Part shown: piece after piece, positions 1 to 12,637 of the stretch
Position numbering within the stretch: position 1 is the stretch's first letter
Layout of the letters: each line of letters starts with the position of its first letter
Assembly: GCA_014925825.1 (NCBI GenBank)
Contig: JACGCK010000045.1
Span: forward strand, 186,001 to 250,000
Source: Pholiota molesta
Lineage: Eukaryota; Basidiomycota; Agaricomycetes; Agaricales; Strophariaceae
Reading direction: 5' to 3'
Length of the DNA stretch: 64,000 nucleotides
The notes under the pieces: generated by a model
The model's input: only the letters and a program-made list of their open reading frames with translations
The model's database searches: none
Told to the model about the DNA's origin: nothing
Made by a program: the position numbers and the translations under genes

Positions 1-3000
1 GCAAAGCGTTGTAAACGGCAGAACGAACTCCTTCGCTTTCGTCCACGAACTTGGCGACGAGTTTAGAAACAACTCTCTCGGACTTCATTCTGTCCTGGAA
101 CGGGCCTGTACGGAAAATATGAATTATTGCAGGGAAATAGCTTTGAACTTATATGACGAACCTTTGGTACCCAACGTCGACAAGGCTTTTACTGCAGCAG
201 CACGGACACGTTCATCTTTGTCGCCCAATTTACCAACTAATTTAGCAACAGACATTTCGGTCTTCATTGTCTCCTGGAATACGGCTATGTGGAGATTTGA
301 GAATTGTAAGCTTTTATTTTTGGCCAAGAAGTCAGGAAGTTAGAACTAACGGCGTTCAGACAGCTTCTCCAGAATCTGGATGGCTTGTTGCCGAGTTACC
401 CAATTTTCGTCTTCAAGCCGCTTCGTAATGGTAGGGATTGTAGCTTTGATGTCACTCTGATAGACCGCTACATTGGACAGTCAATTGCATCAATTTGAAG
501 AAGTACTGATATCCCAACCTTTTGCGCTCAGATCTAACATGGTTGATCGAGCTGCATTGCGACTGCGAGAACTCCCAAAAGGGTCCGACAATTTCTCAGC
601 CAGTTTGAAGATGACCTTTTCTGATTTTAACGACCTCTGGAAAACGTCTGAACATAGACATGAGGGAAGAAGTGAGATAGATATAATGACGAACCTTGGG
701 CACCAAATACAGAGAGTGCCTGCGCTGCTGTAGCACACACATCCTCATCGCGGTCATTTACAAATATATTGCAAGAATGGAAACAGTCTTCTCAGCATTC
801 ATGGACGCTTGGAAGTCAGCTGAATAAGAACATAATGAACGTAACCGTAAGATTCATCCAGGTGACATTAGATGGAACAAACCATTGGTAGCCAACTCTG
901 TGAGAACTTGGATTGCTTGTTGCCGGGTACTCCAGCTCTCGTCGCTGAGCTGTTGTACAAAACTGGAAATAGAAAGCAGCGATTTGATATCTTTACTGTA
1001 GATCTCTGAAACAAGTCAGATACAACAACTCCAGAAACATGACGTTTACCGACCGTGCGAACTCAATGTTGACATAGCTTGGACTGCTGCAAAGCGAACT
1101 TGATATAACTATCTGTCAGTCTGCCAAAGAGATTGGAAACGGCGTTTGCGGCATTTAGAGTCTCCTTGAAATAGCCTGATAAAATAAATGAGATAAATAA
1201 GGAAAAGAGATTGCGTATACTGAAAACCAACTTTGCGTGCCCAACGCTAACAAAGCCTTGATGGCTTCCGCACGAACATCTTCATCGTCATCCTCGAGCT
1301 TCGCAACAAATTTCTCGACAGCTCCATCCATCTTTATCGTTTCTTGAAACAGGGCTAACAAAATATGTGAGAAAGTGGACATGTGGTCGGTCAAAGGACT
1401 ACCTTGTTCAGAGAGCATTGCCAGTATGCGAATGGCTTCTCGTCGAGTAGCCCACTTTCACTGTCCAGTTGCGCAATATGATAGGGATTGATAAGTTGAT
1501 TTTGGCATGATACAAACCTGGAAAAAATGTTAGAGATAGACATACTAGGTCATCAGATTCAAGCGGATTCAAGCGACCAACCATAAGCGCTGGTGCTGAA
1601 TGCTCGAAGGGCTGCTGCGGCTGCAGTGCGAACATCCGAGTCGTCATCTTCTAGCTTATCCACAAGTTTAGGAATGATTCCTTCGATATTGAGCGTCTCA
1701 CGGAACACTTCTGAGCAGAAAATGAGTTAAGGTGGTTTTCGATAAAATGGAACGCACCAGACTCAGCAAGCTTTACCAATACTTGGACCGTTTTTTCACG
1801 AATACTCCAGTTCGTATTGTCCATCTGGTTGATCATCATAGAAATAGACGATTTAATACCATTCTGATACGGTTCTGCATAGAATGTTAAAAATAGTACG
1901 TAAATAATTCCGAATGACCAACCACGAGCGCTTAATGCCAGCACAGCTGCGACGGTTGCAGCTCGAACATCTGAATCGTCGTCCTCGAGTTTAGCGATCA
2001 GTTTGGGAATCATTCCTTCGACATTCAATGTCTCTTGAAGCGTGTCTGAAAGAGATATAGGTACAAAGAAGATCCGTTGATTAAAGGACACACCAAATTC
2101 GGAGAGCCTATTCAGGGTTTGAACGGTTTGTTCACGAATTCTCCAGTCACGCCCGTCGTCTAGGATTTTGATGATAACAGGGATAGACGATTTGATGTCG
2201 GACAGATAAGATTCTGAGAGGGAAAAGGTTGAATTTAAGATCTAGATAGTTGAATTTAGAGTAACCCACCGTGTCTGCTAAATTCTATCAAGACATCGGC
2301 TGCCGCAGCTCGGACATCCGAGTCATCATCCGCGAGTGTAGTGGCAAGTTTCATGATTCCACCTTCCTCTTCATCATCTTGGTGAAGGCATCTGAGGCAA
2401 AAATTAAGAGAAAGAAACGGCGATTAGTCAATTAACAGAAACGCACCAGAACGGAACTGCTCGCTAAATGTTACAAGGCCTTGATAACTGCAGCACGAAC
2501 ATACTCGTCAGTGTCTTCAAGCATAACGACAACTTTAGCAATGGCCCCGCTGGTCTCCACCGCGTCCTGGAATACTTCTGCAAATTTATGTTAATATGAC
2601 CGTGAATATTAATTATGATGGACCGACCATGTTCCGCCAGCGTTGTTAACATCTCGACCGCTTGTTTGCGTGTGGTCCAACTTTGACTCTCCAGCTGATT
2701 GAGGATTGTTGTAGAGATCGACGCTTTGATATCGCTCTCGTACAGTTCTGAAATTCAAAATCGCAATAAGCGCCTGAAATATAGCCTAATATTAGACCCA
2801 CCATGATCCAGAAGCTTTAAGGCGCTATTTCCTTCTTCTCCTTCATTGCGTGCTTGGGTTAACAGTTCGATCGCTCGGTTCTTCCATATCTTGACTGATG
2901 TTCATATTCTGCTCAACGTCTCGCTCATGACATTATCAATTTAGATACTCACCTAGTTCACTCCAAAGACCTTCGGTAATGGCCTTCCCGGCGTCAAACG

Positions 3001-4778
3001 CCGAATTCGGATCCTTTTCAAAGAACATCTGTTTCGGTCCATCAGAGGGAGTAGTAGCTTTCGAATCCCCGATAAACCTCGACATGTAAATGCAAGCATT
3101 GTATTTGCATACCTTCGACTTCAATAAACATTGCCAAACCAACTGCGCATATTTTCTTCAAATTCGCTTTGCCATGGAGGAGACCTCTGCATGCACTGGC
3201 ACCCGAAATTGCGCGGAGAGTGAGATCGGAAAAGGTTTTACCAATCATATTTTCCCAATCAACCTCTTCTACATCGTCCGTGTCATAGTCAACCTTCTTA
3301 GCGACAAGTCTGGTGATGTGAATGCTCAACGACAGTAAACGCCAATTCTCGGGAAAGATATTAGGTAATCTCCATTGGCGGTCAACGTCCTGCTTGATCC
3401 ACGGTGATTGATCGCCATCTGTAGACATACTAGCCTCGATGGATTTGAGAAGGACGCGTAGACAGGCGACACCTTGTTCAATCGGTGAATATAGGTTTCC
3501 CACAAGAGCTTGCCCGTTGATACCAGAGCTGGCTGTATCTTTCAGAAGCTCCAGCGCCGATGGTGCCTCCTTTATTTGCTGAACTCGACGGGAAAAGCTC
3601 TTCAGCCTCACGGAGAGGGCGTCAGCGATTCCAGAAGCTTGTTTCTCTACACCACTGTACCACTTCTCCGAGTCGTGGCTTTCCAATTTCGCATCCAACA
3701 TAGCTGCCGCGGAACAGAAAATCTCGTCATTGCAGACCGGTTCAGCCTCGAGACCAAGATTTTGATCTTAGAGTCTCTGTCCGCGTCATGAGCGCTACGA
3801 GCGTCATCAGATCCTCGATTTGGGCAAGAGCAGTTGACAGACGGAGGAAATTGGTAAGAGGTGTTTGATAAGGACATTCAGGTCGCCACAACGGAAGAAA
3901 TGTGAAGAAAGCATAAGCGAGAGCCCCTAAGGCGACGTAAACCAATACTTCGACGCCGATACCATGGTCATCACCGAATGACTGCACCACAAACCCAGAC
4001 AGAACATCGCGAGTCCAGCTTGAGTAGAAGCGGAACGCCGTGATGACAGACTCCATGTGCCAATCTTTCGTCGCACTGTCGCGCCTCCAGCGCTCCAGCG
4101 CTCGATCGGCAGGGTTGTTGGGAGGCTCGCGTAGGATTTGCCCGAGCCATCCCTTGGCAAGTACTCCCCAGAGAGCGCCGATGAGGGTGCGACAAGGCTA
4201 CCATACCAAAGATATCCGACTGCGCGAACAGGAACCGATGGTTCTCGAATTCCACAGGATTGGTGTCATTGGCAAGAATATGTGCTATTTTGTTGAGGGC
4301 GATGAGTTGTAGGTCAGGACGAAGGTGAAGCCGAAGATCGAGCAAAAACGCGGAAACTACCGCGGCGAAAAGACCCGCCTGTATAGTTTTGATTTGCTAA
4401 CAGTTCAAATAGCCGAAATGCATGGTATCACTCACGAAAACAAGCAGAGAATCCAATTCTGTTTCCAAATGCCTACTTTCCATTTGGCTTCGGCGGCGGC
4501 TTCCTCCTGGAATAGCTTCCAGAATTTATCGTTATTGTCTGAGTCGTCATCGGCGTTCTGTTCTCCTCCTGGACGAGGGTCTCTATCGGTTGCCTGTTTG
4601 TCTCTTGCGAACGGATCTGTGTTGCTTGGCTCGTTTGGTTGCTCCGCCGCGAACTTGGAAGAGCCCTTCTCCAAATCAGACGTCACAGGCTGCCATATTC
4701 CCAAAATTCAGGGAACGCAACCAATACTTCAAGTACTGCACTCACCGTCGAATTAGATCGGTTCCTCTTGAAGGCCAT
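1..4778 (-). CDS. DUF6535 membrane protein with HEAT-repeat ladder (3' end outside window)
   Basis: Many-exon gene. The chosen start ATG is at 4776-4778: a 33-nt first exon (MAFKRNRSNST) splices across 4740-4745 (GTGAGT donor) into an exon containing FWKLFQEEAAAEAKW, the usual opening of the fungal DUF6535 domain. Downstream come LIGALWGVLAKGWLGQILRE and VLVYVALGALAYAFFTFLPL, then RPECPYQTPLTNFL, the DUF6535 membrane part and its conserved CPYxTPL end. After a helical linker (about 3040-3700) follow more than a dozen short exons, each one HEAT/ARM-like repeat. Two types tend to alternate: type A (LQETLNVEGMIPKLIAKLED, DSDVRAA; for example 1920-2045) and type B (SSISMMINQMDNTNWSIREK; for example 1760-1880). 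Likely a membrane-tethered protein-interaction scaffold; function unknown. The domain call is from family knowledge; exon edges are approximate and the gene runs off the left edge. Confidence 0.8.
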
Positions 4779-5682
4779 AGGAGCTGGCGAGGTAGATAGA
4801 CGGAATTTGGTAAATCGTTTGGATCGCTCAGAATACACAGGGACAAGCTGAATCGGAGGGAAAGGAAATGTTAAAGGATTCCTCCGCTTTCGACTTATCA
4901 AGACTCGTGTGACGACTCAAACAAATTAGAGGTTATGTGGCTGGAGTTCGACGGCAGCAATTGACAGCTACATATGTCATGAACATACACAAATCCGAGA
5001 CCATCATACGAGAGCACAAGATAAGCGCTTAAGCAACTATTTTCTAGCTGTGAGGGAGCGTAAACTAGAATGCGGGTGCTAAAATTCTCTTCTAAGAGTG
5101 GCCGTACTTGCTTTTGCATTTTTTTTAACCAGTAATGCGTGCGCTACGATTCAGGTCTAAGTACTCCTTTATTATTTGCCATATCAGTTGCTGGCCTCAT
5201 GACCCACATATGAGTAATAGATGTGAGAAAGATCAGTAAAGACGAGACGTAGAAGGCTCTCGACAGCCGTATGGAAGGAATTTGGCAGAACCGCGGAAGA
5301 AGTGTCTCTTTAGACGCCCGGCACCAGCCCGGCGACCCCGGCCTGCCGGCTTGGGCGCCTGATAAGATTTGATGAGAGAATTATGACGAAAATAGTTGAT
5401 GGAAATAGTCAGAGTCCGAATTCGTACCTCAATGTACGAATGTTCACTAGCATCTGTCAAACAAAAGAAAAGAGGGCGCGTGGAATGAGGATAACGAAGT
5501 AAATAGATATGACTACTAGTCCACATGATCAAGAGTCCGATAGATTCCAAGTAAGATATGTACTGTGGTCACAGTTGGCCGCGGTGGCAAGAGTCTAATC
5601 TTTTGACAGACAGCTGAAATATCAAGCTAACAGAGTAGAACGTCAGAATTTTACACAGGTCCGTTGCCAAATATATTCACCT
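4779..5682. other. intergenic, no supported gene
   Basis: Upstream region of the DUF6535-HEAT gene. Short open frames only, none with recognisable content. A GC-rich block at about 5290-5365 (CCGGC-rich, partly self-complementary) stands out from AT-richer flanks but has no flanking repeats that would define an element. Confidence 0.5.
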
Positions 5683-6147
5683 TCAAAGCAAAGTAACCCA
5701 AGCACGATACTTGCTATACAAATTGTATGTCGTAGGCGGCTGGCCTTGCAACCACGTCGACTTCACTTTGATGGTCCCCGATATAGATGAAAAGTCATCT
5801 GCAGTCGCAGTGGGGTTCAACACTCCTGAGAACACCTCCAGTGGGTGTGCCTCGTCGAATATCATATCGAAGATGACAGTGTTCGCCGTGAAGTCAAAGC
5901 GGCCATTCTGGACAGTAAAATTCTGGCCGCATGATGTGCCTTTCGTATTTTGGAGAGGGCCCTTTTGCCAGTCCGTGCCAACGTTGTCCCAGTCGATTGC
6001 AAACTCCACGTTGAAGGACCGTGGCGAGGCACCTGGTCGGTTCCAGGTAGTGGTTAAATGTTGCCTTGCCAAGTGCGCGGTTCGACTTATTTTATGCGCA
6101 TCAGCAAAAGTTACTTATAGGTGGAATTCGGACTTACAAGGGGCCAT
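5683..6147 (-). CDS. small unknown protein, two-exon model
   Basis: A 126-residue open frame (5683-6072, extended upstream) has ordinary protein composition, with WNRPGASPRSF, FAIDWDNVGTDWQKGPLQN, FTVQNGRFDFTANTVIFDMI and a beta-strand-like C-terminus. A possible first exon is the ATG at 6145-6147 (MAPC), spliced to an acceptor near 6091. That model needs a weak donor (GTCCGA), because the better GTAAGT donor puts the exons out of frame, so the start is uncertain. No signal peptide or membrane segment is visible. The alternating hydrophobic pattern suggests a small beta-sandwich, perhaps a lectin-like fold, but I do not recognise the family. It could also be a 5'-truncated relic. Confidence 0.45.
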
Positions 6148-7014
6148 AACGTTTTTAGATGATATCTGGGCTTTGCAAATGCGGACTGTGATGTGTGCGT
6201 CTGTGGGACTACAATAATAATTCCATATTTATATTCGTTTCCCTAGCCTTGTGAAATTATCGGCGCTTGACACAACCGAAGGTTTCACCAGTCGCAAACA
6301 TAAACGCTGTCACTCGAACTGAAGTACGGAAGGCAAGGCACTACACACTAGCTATAGCAAAGTACTTCAAAAGCTCCAGATAGACACGAATTTCTCATGG
6401 CTTTACTTGCCGTCGGAGACAAGCTGCCACCGATGTTGGCCTTTTCTATCATGAACCATTTCCTCATGGAACTACTTACGAATTTTCTACCCAATTCTAC
6501 CCACTTCTTCCCAATCATCCGGGGTTTGAATGAAACTACACGACGGCGCAAGACCAATTGCCGTTCCGACCATTCAAAGCTTCAATATTCGATAGTCAGC
6601 TCCCACCAGAATATCCTACGTAACTGAACTGCTTCGCCTTGTATACCACCTCTCGGCGGTAGTTAAAGCCTACATGTCTTTCTGAATATCAAAATACCAC
6701 ATGAATCTCGACACTAATGACAGATGTCGCGTTCTAGGAGATCTAGCGAATGTAAAAACGAAATTGAGCCATCCGCGTCTTCTCCAGCTCATAAGATGAA
6801 GTGCGCTAAGTTCAACGCGCCGTTGAGCTGACAATATCTCGTGGATGCATAAAACACACGATCCTCATGCCATATTGAGTTAATAATTATGCAAAAGAAG
6901 TAGAAAATTAATATTATCCATGTCTAGCCATCCCCCAGCCCTTCAACGCCATCGTCTATTATTAAAAAACCACCTCCATCAAAGTCCATTTCACACCTTT
7001 CCCAACCCACCCCC
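6148..7014. other. intergenic, no supported gene
   Basis: AT-richer spacer with only short open frames. Nothing recognisable. The pyrimidine-rich stretch at 6990-7030 is the complement of the purine-rich 3' end of the next gene. Confidence 0.5.
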
Positions 7015-8996
7015 CTACTCCCACACCACCGCCCCTTCTCATCCACACTCGCCACCATCCCCCCGCTCTCCTTCCCCTTCTTCCCCTTCCCCTCCCCGCC
7101 GCGAACTGCGCCTTGATCCGCTCGCCTCCAGCTGCCGCTTATGCCGCTCCAGCGCGGCGAGGCGCTCCGCCTCCGCCGCGTCCCGCGCGGCCTTCCCGTC
7201 CTCCTGCCGCGCCCTATTCTGCCGCTGCTTCTTCGTCAGGGACTCCGGGGCCTTGGTGGCTTTGTGCGCGGGGTCGCGGCGGTGCCGCTGGGGAGGCGCT
7301 CTAGAGGGGAGGGATGGTGGGTTAGCGGGGTGCAGTGTGGGATAGACGAGCGTGAAAGAAAATAGATCAGCGGATCGTTGCCCTGAGCAGGAATAGATAC
7401 AGCCCAAAGTGGACACCCCTGTCTGCACCGAAGTAAAGGTAACTTTAGGGTTCGCCGCCCAGGGGTATGTCACGAAAGACAGTGTGCGAGCACGCGAACG
7501 CCATCAAGATTAGAGACATGGCAGACCTCGGCCGAGCGCACAGAAGAAAAAAATCGACCACAAGAAAAAGGCAACTCACTGCTCCTTCGCCCAGTAACCA
7601 CGCCCCACCCCTCATCGTCGTCCCCATCCTCGTTCTCAGCCGCGCTCCGTCGGCCGCCGTCGCCCTCCGCATCGGCGTCGTCGGTCGTCCGCACGTCCTC
7701 GTAGTCGCCCCACGTGAACCCGTGCGCGGGCTTCTCGTCTGGCCTGGGGCGCACGCGCACGACGCGTGCGAGGGTGGGGTAGTCGGGGGTTTCGAGCATG
7801 CTGTTTGGGTGGAAGCGAGCACGCGCAGGATTGGTAGATAGAATCCGTTGTAAGAATAGCCATAGCAGAGACAGGTTGGGATAATTCGAGAGGCATAACC
7901 AAAAACCACGGCGGAAAATAAATCAAGTAAAGACGAGCGTCAGTAAATCATCCAAGAAATGATATCGACCGAAACACGTACTCTTCGACGTGCGTCTTCC
8001 GGGGTTTCGGCACAAGCCTCTCAGCGAGCGTCTTCCTCGACTCCCCAGTCGCCCGCGCAGCAGCGCTCAGCAAAAACTCCCGCTCCTCTCCAGGCTTCGC
8101 TTCCTCGTCGTCGTCATCTTCCTCGTCCTCCTCGACGCTCGCATCGTCCGCCCCAGAGCGGTCGACGACAGGGGACGAAGTCCCGGTGCCCGACGGGGTC
8201 GTCTGCTCCGCGGCGGAGGCCTCAGCGGAGGTGGCGCCCTTCCCGCGCCGCGGCGCACCCACGCGCGTCCACGACCCGTCGGTGTCGAGCGAGGTGGTGG
8301 ACGCAGTAGGGCCGCTGAGGGCGGACGAGCCCGAGACGGGCTGCGCCTTGGATGTCTTAGAGTCCTTAGCCTGCTTCGGCTTGGGTTTGTCGTCTTTAGC
8401 GCTGGCCGCCTCGGGGGCGAGGGTCTGGGACGTGGAGGGCGACGCGGCGGCCGGCGTGGCGGCCTTGCCCTTCCCCTTCTTCTTCTTCTGCTTCCCCGCG
8501 CCCTCGCCGTCGTCGGCGGACGTGGGCGCCGCCAGCTGGATCTCGCTCGCGTTGAGGAAGTCGATCGACGCGGACACGCTCTGCGCGAGGGCGGGGGTCT
8601 CGCCCCCAGGCGTCCCCGTCGCGCTCGCGGGCTTCTTCCCCTTCTTCTTGGGCTTCTTCGGCGCGCCGCTGGCAGGCGCGGTGGCGGTATCCGCGTCGAA
8701 CTGGCCTGGCAACGAGCCGCCCGACGCCGCGACGGAGGCAGCAGGCGTCGCGGCGCCTCGACCGGGGCAGCAGGCGCAGGTGCAGCCTCAGCTTCAGACG
8801 CTTTCCCCTTGCCTTTCACCTTCTTGCCCTTCTTCTGGGGCGCGGTGCCGTCCGCTGCTGGTGCTGGGTGCTGCGGGCGCCGTGGCATCTTTTGGGGAGA
8901 TGGGTATATGGTTGTAGCCCAGGGCGACGCGCCGACGACGACGAGGGCGGTGAGGGCGGTCTCTGGGGTAACGTAGGAGCTTTGTGCGGAGCCCAT
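7015..8996 (-). CDS. conserved lysine-rich/acidic protein, frame broken
   Basis: Starts at ATG 8994-8996 (MGSAQSSYVTPETALTALVV, a short N-terminal hydrophobic stretch), then Lys-rich runs (KKGKKVKGKGKA; KKPKKKGKK), an acidic tract (EEDEEDDDDEEA), GESRKTLAERLVPKPRKTH, and after an intron MLETPDYPTLARVVRVRPRP, HGFTWGDYEDV, DDDEGWGVV and, in the last exon, LTKKQRQNRARQEDGKAARD. This order matches an unnamed protein that I recall as conserved in agaricomycetes. The text changes frame near 8748 (VEAPR to ATPAASVAASGG), near 7118, and again near 7085 and 7030, where the expected basic tail and terminal WE-stop would read if single bases were restored. Introns: about 7829-7950 (GTACGT donor) and about 7300-7580. 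Either consensus indels or a decaying gene. Confidence 0.65.
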
Positions 8997-9708
8997 TTTG
9001 GATGTAGTTCTTCGTGCTAAGAGAGGGGAGAGGAGGAGTTCTGACGTGGAGGACCCGCGCGTATCGAGCACGTGCTCCGCCAGCGGCAACAGACGCGGTG
9101 ATGTCACACCCAGCCGTCCCGCAGGCTTTAAATTATAGCAAATGTTCGCAAAATATTGAGATAAAATGTATGAGAAACCGTAATGGCTGGTCAAACCGCA
9201 ACGGAGAGCTATAAAGAAGTCTGTATAACATGACAGGAATTTATATTTTATTTTCAGAAATAAGAAAGACAATGGGAATTTGAAAGGAAGTTGAATCAAT
9301 ATAAGCCTTCCTCAAGCCTCGACATCGAGCTCGTATATCGTTCTGGTGTCCAGCCAAATTCACGAGGTGGCTAGCATTCGCGTTCGCATCTTTGAGTGAA
9401 TACGGAGTCCAAAATCAATTTTGGTGATAATACTGGTAGAGTTCATTAAATCAAACAAGGCCGAAGCGAAAGCCCTTAGGGACGTTATTCCATCGTGCTT
9501 TCGCACCGGCCCATACAGACAGAGCTCGAGAGTTTCCAGATGAAGAACATGCGCAGAGAGCGGCTCAACATCATTGCAGGTCAAGTTTACGACAATAACA
9601 GCGATTTCGTTGCGCCTCGCGCTCGCTATGTGCCCCACCTGGAAACGATCTCCCTCCGTTATATGTGTCTAGTCACTGATTTATCTGATCGGAGGGTCTG
9701 TGGGTGAA
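8997..9708. other. intergenic with one unassigned minus-strand frame
   Basis: Upstream of the lysine-rich gene. A minus-strand frame at 9360-9638 (HVLHLETLELCLYGPVRKHD, SIITKIDFGLRIHS) has leucine-rich-repeat flavour and may be another F-box/LRR relic, but it has no F-box, no convincing start and ends in a stop. Not called as a gene. Confidence 0.4.
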
Positions 9709-9837
9709 CTGTCGCAATACGCGCTCACTGCGTTACTCAAGCACCTGCACCTTCCCGCCCTTCGCAATTTGTACCTGTTCTCCACAGCAGAAGCGCGGTA
9801 TGGTATTACTGCCATTGCTGAGGTCCATGGTGTTCTA
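9709..9837 (+). pseudogene. F-box paralogue fragment (central LRR part)
   Basis: The plus-strand text LTALLKHLHLPALRNLYLFS, then TAEARYGITAIAEVHGVL, aligns with the block LSTLFQNLKLPALRTLSLSS ... ITEIHDVL of the F-box gene at 13235-14729 and its paralogues. Only about 40 residues are recognisable. There is no F-box upstream on this strand and no C-terminal TWGS block downstream. A truncated relic of the local F-box family. Confidence 0.6.
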
Positions 9838-10329
9838 ATGCCGGTTTGTATGCGGCCAGACTTAAAAAGCGGTTGCAGAAAAAGAGACCCAGTTGCCGAT
9901 CTCATAAGGGAATGAAGATATACCAAGTAGGGGCGATCGATATCCATTGTGTCGAAGAGAGATGAGTTAATGCAAGTAAGAGTACCGAAGTTCACATAAT
10001 CGTGGGATCGGAGTCTCAAGCATGTATGTTTTAAGACGACCAGTTTTGTGGGAGGGCGACAGCACGAACAGTCTGAACAGAGGAATCGATAGAATCATCT
10101 AACATCAAGGACTGCGCCGACGACCAAAAAAGTCAAGAAAGAAAACCAGAGGCATGGTTCCGGAAGACGACCCGTTTGCTAGCCAGGTGTCGCTTCTAAA
10201 TCCTCGAGGTACTCCAAGACGCGAATGTAGGATGCCACTGAGCGCAGATTCCGTCTTCATCACCCCGCTACTCCATACAACGTTCAACCGTCGAGTACAC
10301 GACAAGAGACGTTCACCTCCATCCCGTTT

Positions 10330-10528
10330 CCGTTTAATTTTAACGGAATGAGAGATCCGCCCATAGATCGAGAGTGTTGAGTGTCTAGTCATGCGCCAGC
10401 TGCCGTGAAACCTGGCAGAGCAGCATCGGCGCCGCCTTGGGGTCGGGCTGCATCACGTCGTCCTTGACGCATTGTCTAACACAGGTGAGTGAGATTTCCC
10501 TGAGGATCTCGTATGGAAATTCGCGCGC
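10330..10528 (-). pseudogene. F-box N-terminal fragment, frameshifted
   Basis: The minus strand reads FPYEILREISLTCVRQCV, then MQPDPKAAPMLLCQVSRQL and a stop at 10385-10387. This is the F-box opening of the local family (compare VSYDVLREIFFHCLP and APILLCHVCSSW at 23473). In a second frame the following block continues as SWRMTRHSTLSIYGRISHS (family consensus SWRAVALS-P-LWSHLH), so a frameshift lies near 10390. Beyond about 10330 similarity fades. No intact gene remains. Confidence 0.65.
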
Positions 10529-11792
10529 TAGGCTAAGACTGGCAGTAGGCCGAATTTACGAAGCTATTGTGCACAGAATCGTGGAGAGGAGAGATGGGTG
10601 TGAAGAACAGACAAGAGCCAAATGTCAACTTGAACGATGCGCTGAGCGTCGGGCCGGATGATATGACGTAATTTGTTTGGTATGGCTGATCGTACCGATC
10701 AGTTCTGTGGTCCGTTCGGTGCGGACCCGCAATTTCTTATGTCTTCCAGTCGCTACGTATCTCTGTCCCGCTCTTTACCATAGCTGCATGAGGCCCTGAG
10801 GCGAGGATAAATTCTAGAGGAGTATATCAAGCGGTTCGCTTGACACCAATTGTCCTTTTTTACTCTGAGAAATGGTAAGACATGTTTGTGCCAACGCTGT
10901 GATATACCATTCCAGGAAATGCGACGGGACGCGCATGTGCGCATTCATGAATAATGCGTATTATGCATGGCAAAGAGCAGAAGGTGAAGCCGTACTTTTC
11001 CTTCGACTTAGCCTCATAGATTACACCATGACGGATCGGCGACCACATATGAACTCATAGATCTAGAGTTGGCCTGCCCACGTTCCGAGCTTGCCCGAAT
11101 GTTTGGCTGGATCCCAAGAACGCAAAAGCGCCAATTCTTCGAATTGTACATCATGCAAGCTGGGCTGAATGTCGTAGAAGCTCAATGGAGGTTTAGCGCC
11201 CACAACTGCACAGCTTCGAGTTGTAATTTGCTGAGCGGGACTCTGCGAGACTGTGGAATCAACTCGACGTACCTGCAAAAGCGGAAAGTGAGACCGAACG
11301 CGGTGCCGCATGCGCTGATCACAATGCGAAGCCGAACGTGTGCCGAATAATGGCAACCACAGTATCAAGGTTCAGCGACCAGCGCTAACGGCGCTTGCGC
11401 CTATCATTAGTACGCGTAGTTTTTTCTGATACGCGCCAATATCTCTTGATTAGCAGTGGAGGCTCGCACAAAGTAAAGGGCCACAAAGGCGGTAGGTGCA
11501 CGCAGAAGGTCCAAACTTTCCTCAAGGTCAAAAAGTCTGTCAGCTTCCCTGCGTCACATATTAGGACGCTGACCTATGGGATCGGATGGGTCCGCCCTCT
11601 ATTTTTAGACAACGCGCTCCATCCATACCGCGACTCGGAGAGGCTTACTTTTTTTGCCTACTTCGAGTCCCGGCCCAGTTGTCATATAAAGGCAGTTCCA
11701 CAAATTCCCGGGCTTCCCTTCGTTTCTGCAGCCCACTTTTCTCAGAACGGCCACATTTTTGCGTCTGTTACTCCTTCCTCTAGCGAGAAGTA
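10529..11792. other. intergenic; one possible coding remnant
   Basis: Mostly featureless. A minus-strand frame at 11063-11368 includes KPPLSFYDIQPSLHDVQFEE and LLRSWDPAKHSGKLGTWAG, bordered by plausible splice signals, and reads like real protein. It cannot be joined to a start or family, so it is only noted. The last 400 bases are the upstream region of the MARVEL-like gene. Confidence 0.35.
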
Positions 11793-12637
11793 ATGGCACC
11801 TCGTGAGTATCACTCGTCGCGAATCTGCGTGCATTGGTGTTAATTATCGTTTCGCGCCGTTCAGAAAAAAAGGAGCAAGTTGTGGACAACCGTCCCTTCG
11901 TCCCTTCTACACGAGCTTTCCTCTACTTTCCGCGTTTGTCCTCATCTTCTGCTTGAGTGAGTTTCTCGCCACGCCGTTTTCACCTGAGGCTGACCATCTT
12001 TGCGACCGCGCTTCGCGCCTGCAGCCGCCGCGGACCTCGGTCTCGTCTCATACCAAATCCATAAATACGGTCGCTACGCACAAAACTATGCTAGTCTGGA
12101 ATACAGGAACTCCCTCGGCCTCTGTCTGTGCGCCTGCCTCATCTCGCTGATGCTATGCCTTGGACACTACTGGATCTCGATTGGACGTACGTACACCGCC
12201 CACATCGTAACTTGCTCCAGGCTCTGCGTCCCCCTTCGCTGACCTGATCTTCTGTGGATTGCAGTTACTACCTTCATCTCCTTGATCTGCGCCGTCTTCT
12301 TCGGTACCGTCGCTGGCATCATACGCACGACGACCCCGTTCCGCGGCACCTCATGCGACAGGCCACAGGACGCCTACCCGGAAAAGTGGCGCCCGTACTA
12401 CAAGGAGTGCGCCCGGGTCGTGGCCATGGAGGGTGTTTCCTGGTCCTTATGTGCGTTTGTTCCCATCTCGCTTAAGCGCCCATGTGTGACGGAGACTGAT
12501 GTGTGTCGCGATATCCAGGGGCGCTGTACTTGATCCTGATGGTCGGCTCGCTCCTGTATATGTTCCGCATCACGCCGCGCCCCACGCCAGGAAGGTACTA
12601 CTGGTCTCCGACGCACACCACGCCGTCGTCGGTGTAG
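11793..12637 (+). CDS. MARVEL-like four-helix membrane protein
   Basis: Four or five exons. Start ATG 11793-11795 (MAPR), a short exon, then LRPFYTSFPLLSAFVLIFCL (TM1). An intron with GTGAGT donor and CTGCAG acceptor leads to ADLGLVSYQIHKYGRYAQNY, then NSLGLCLCACLISLMLCLGH (TM2). The next intron, near 12186-12264, leads to TTFISLICAVFFGTVAGIIR (TM3), a long loop RGTSCDRPQDAYPEKW, and after a last intron ALYLILMVGSLLYMFRITPR (TM4), ending SSV-stop at 12635-12637. Length about 170 residues, the four-helix pattern and the aromatic/basic loop after TM1 fit fungal MARVEL-domain proteins, which act in membrane apposition or cortical membrane domains. The first splice has two in-frame alternatives (donor at 11803 or 11807). 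Confidence 0.7.

Noticed and set aside
5290..5365. GC-rich self-complementary block considered as an RNA gene or Helitron-like hairpin
   Set aside because: No flanking repeats, no recognisable RNA consensus, no second copy seen in the window.
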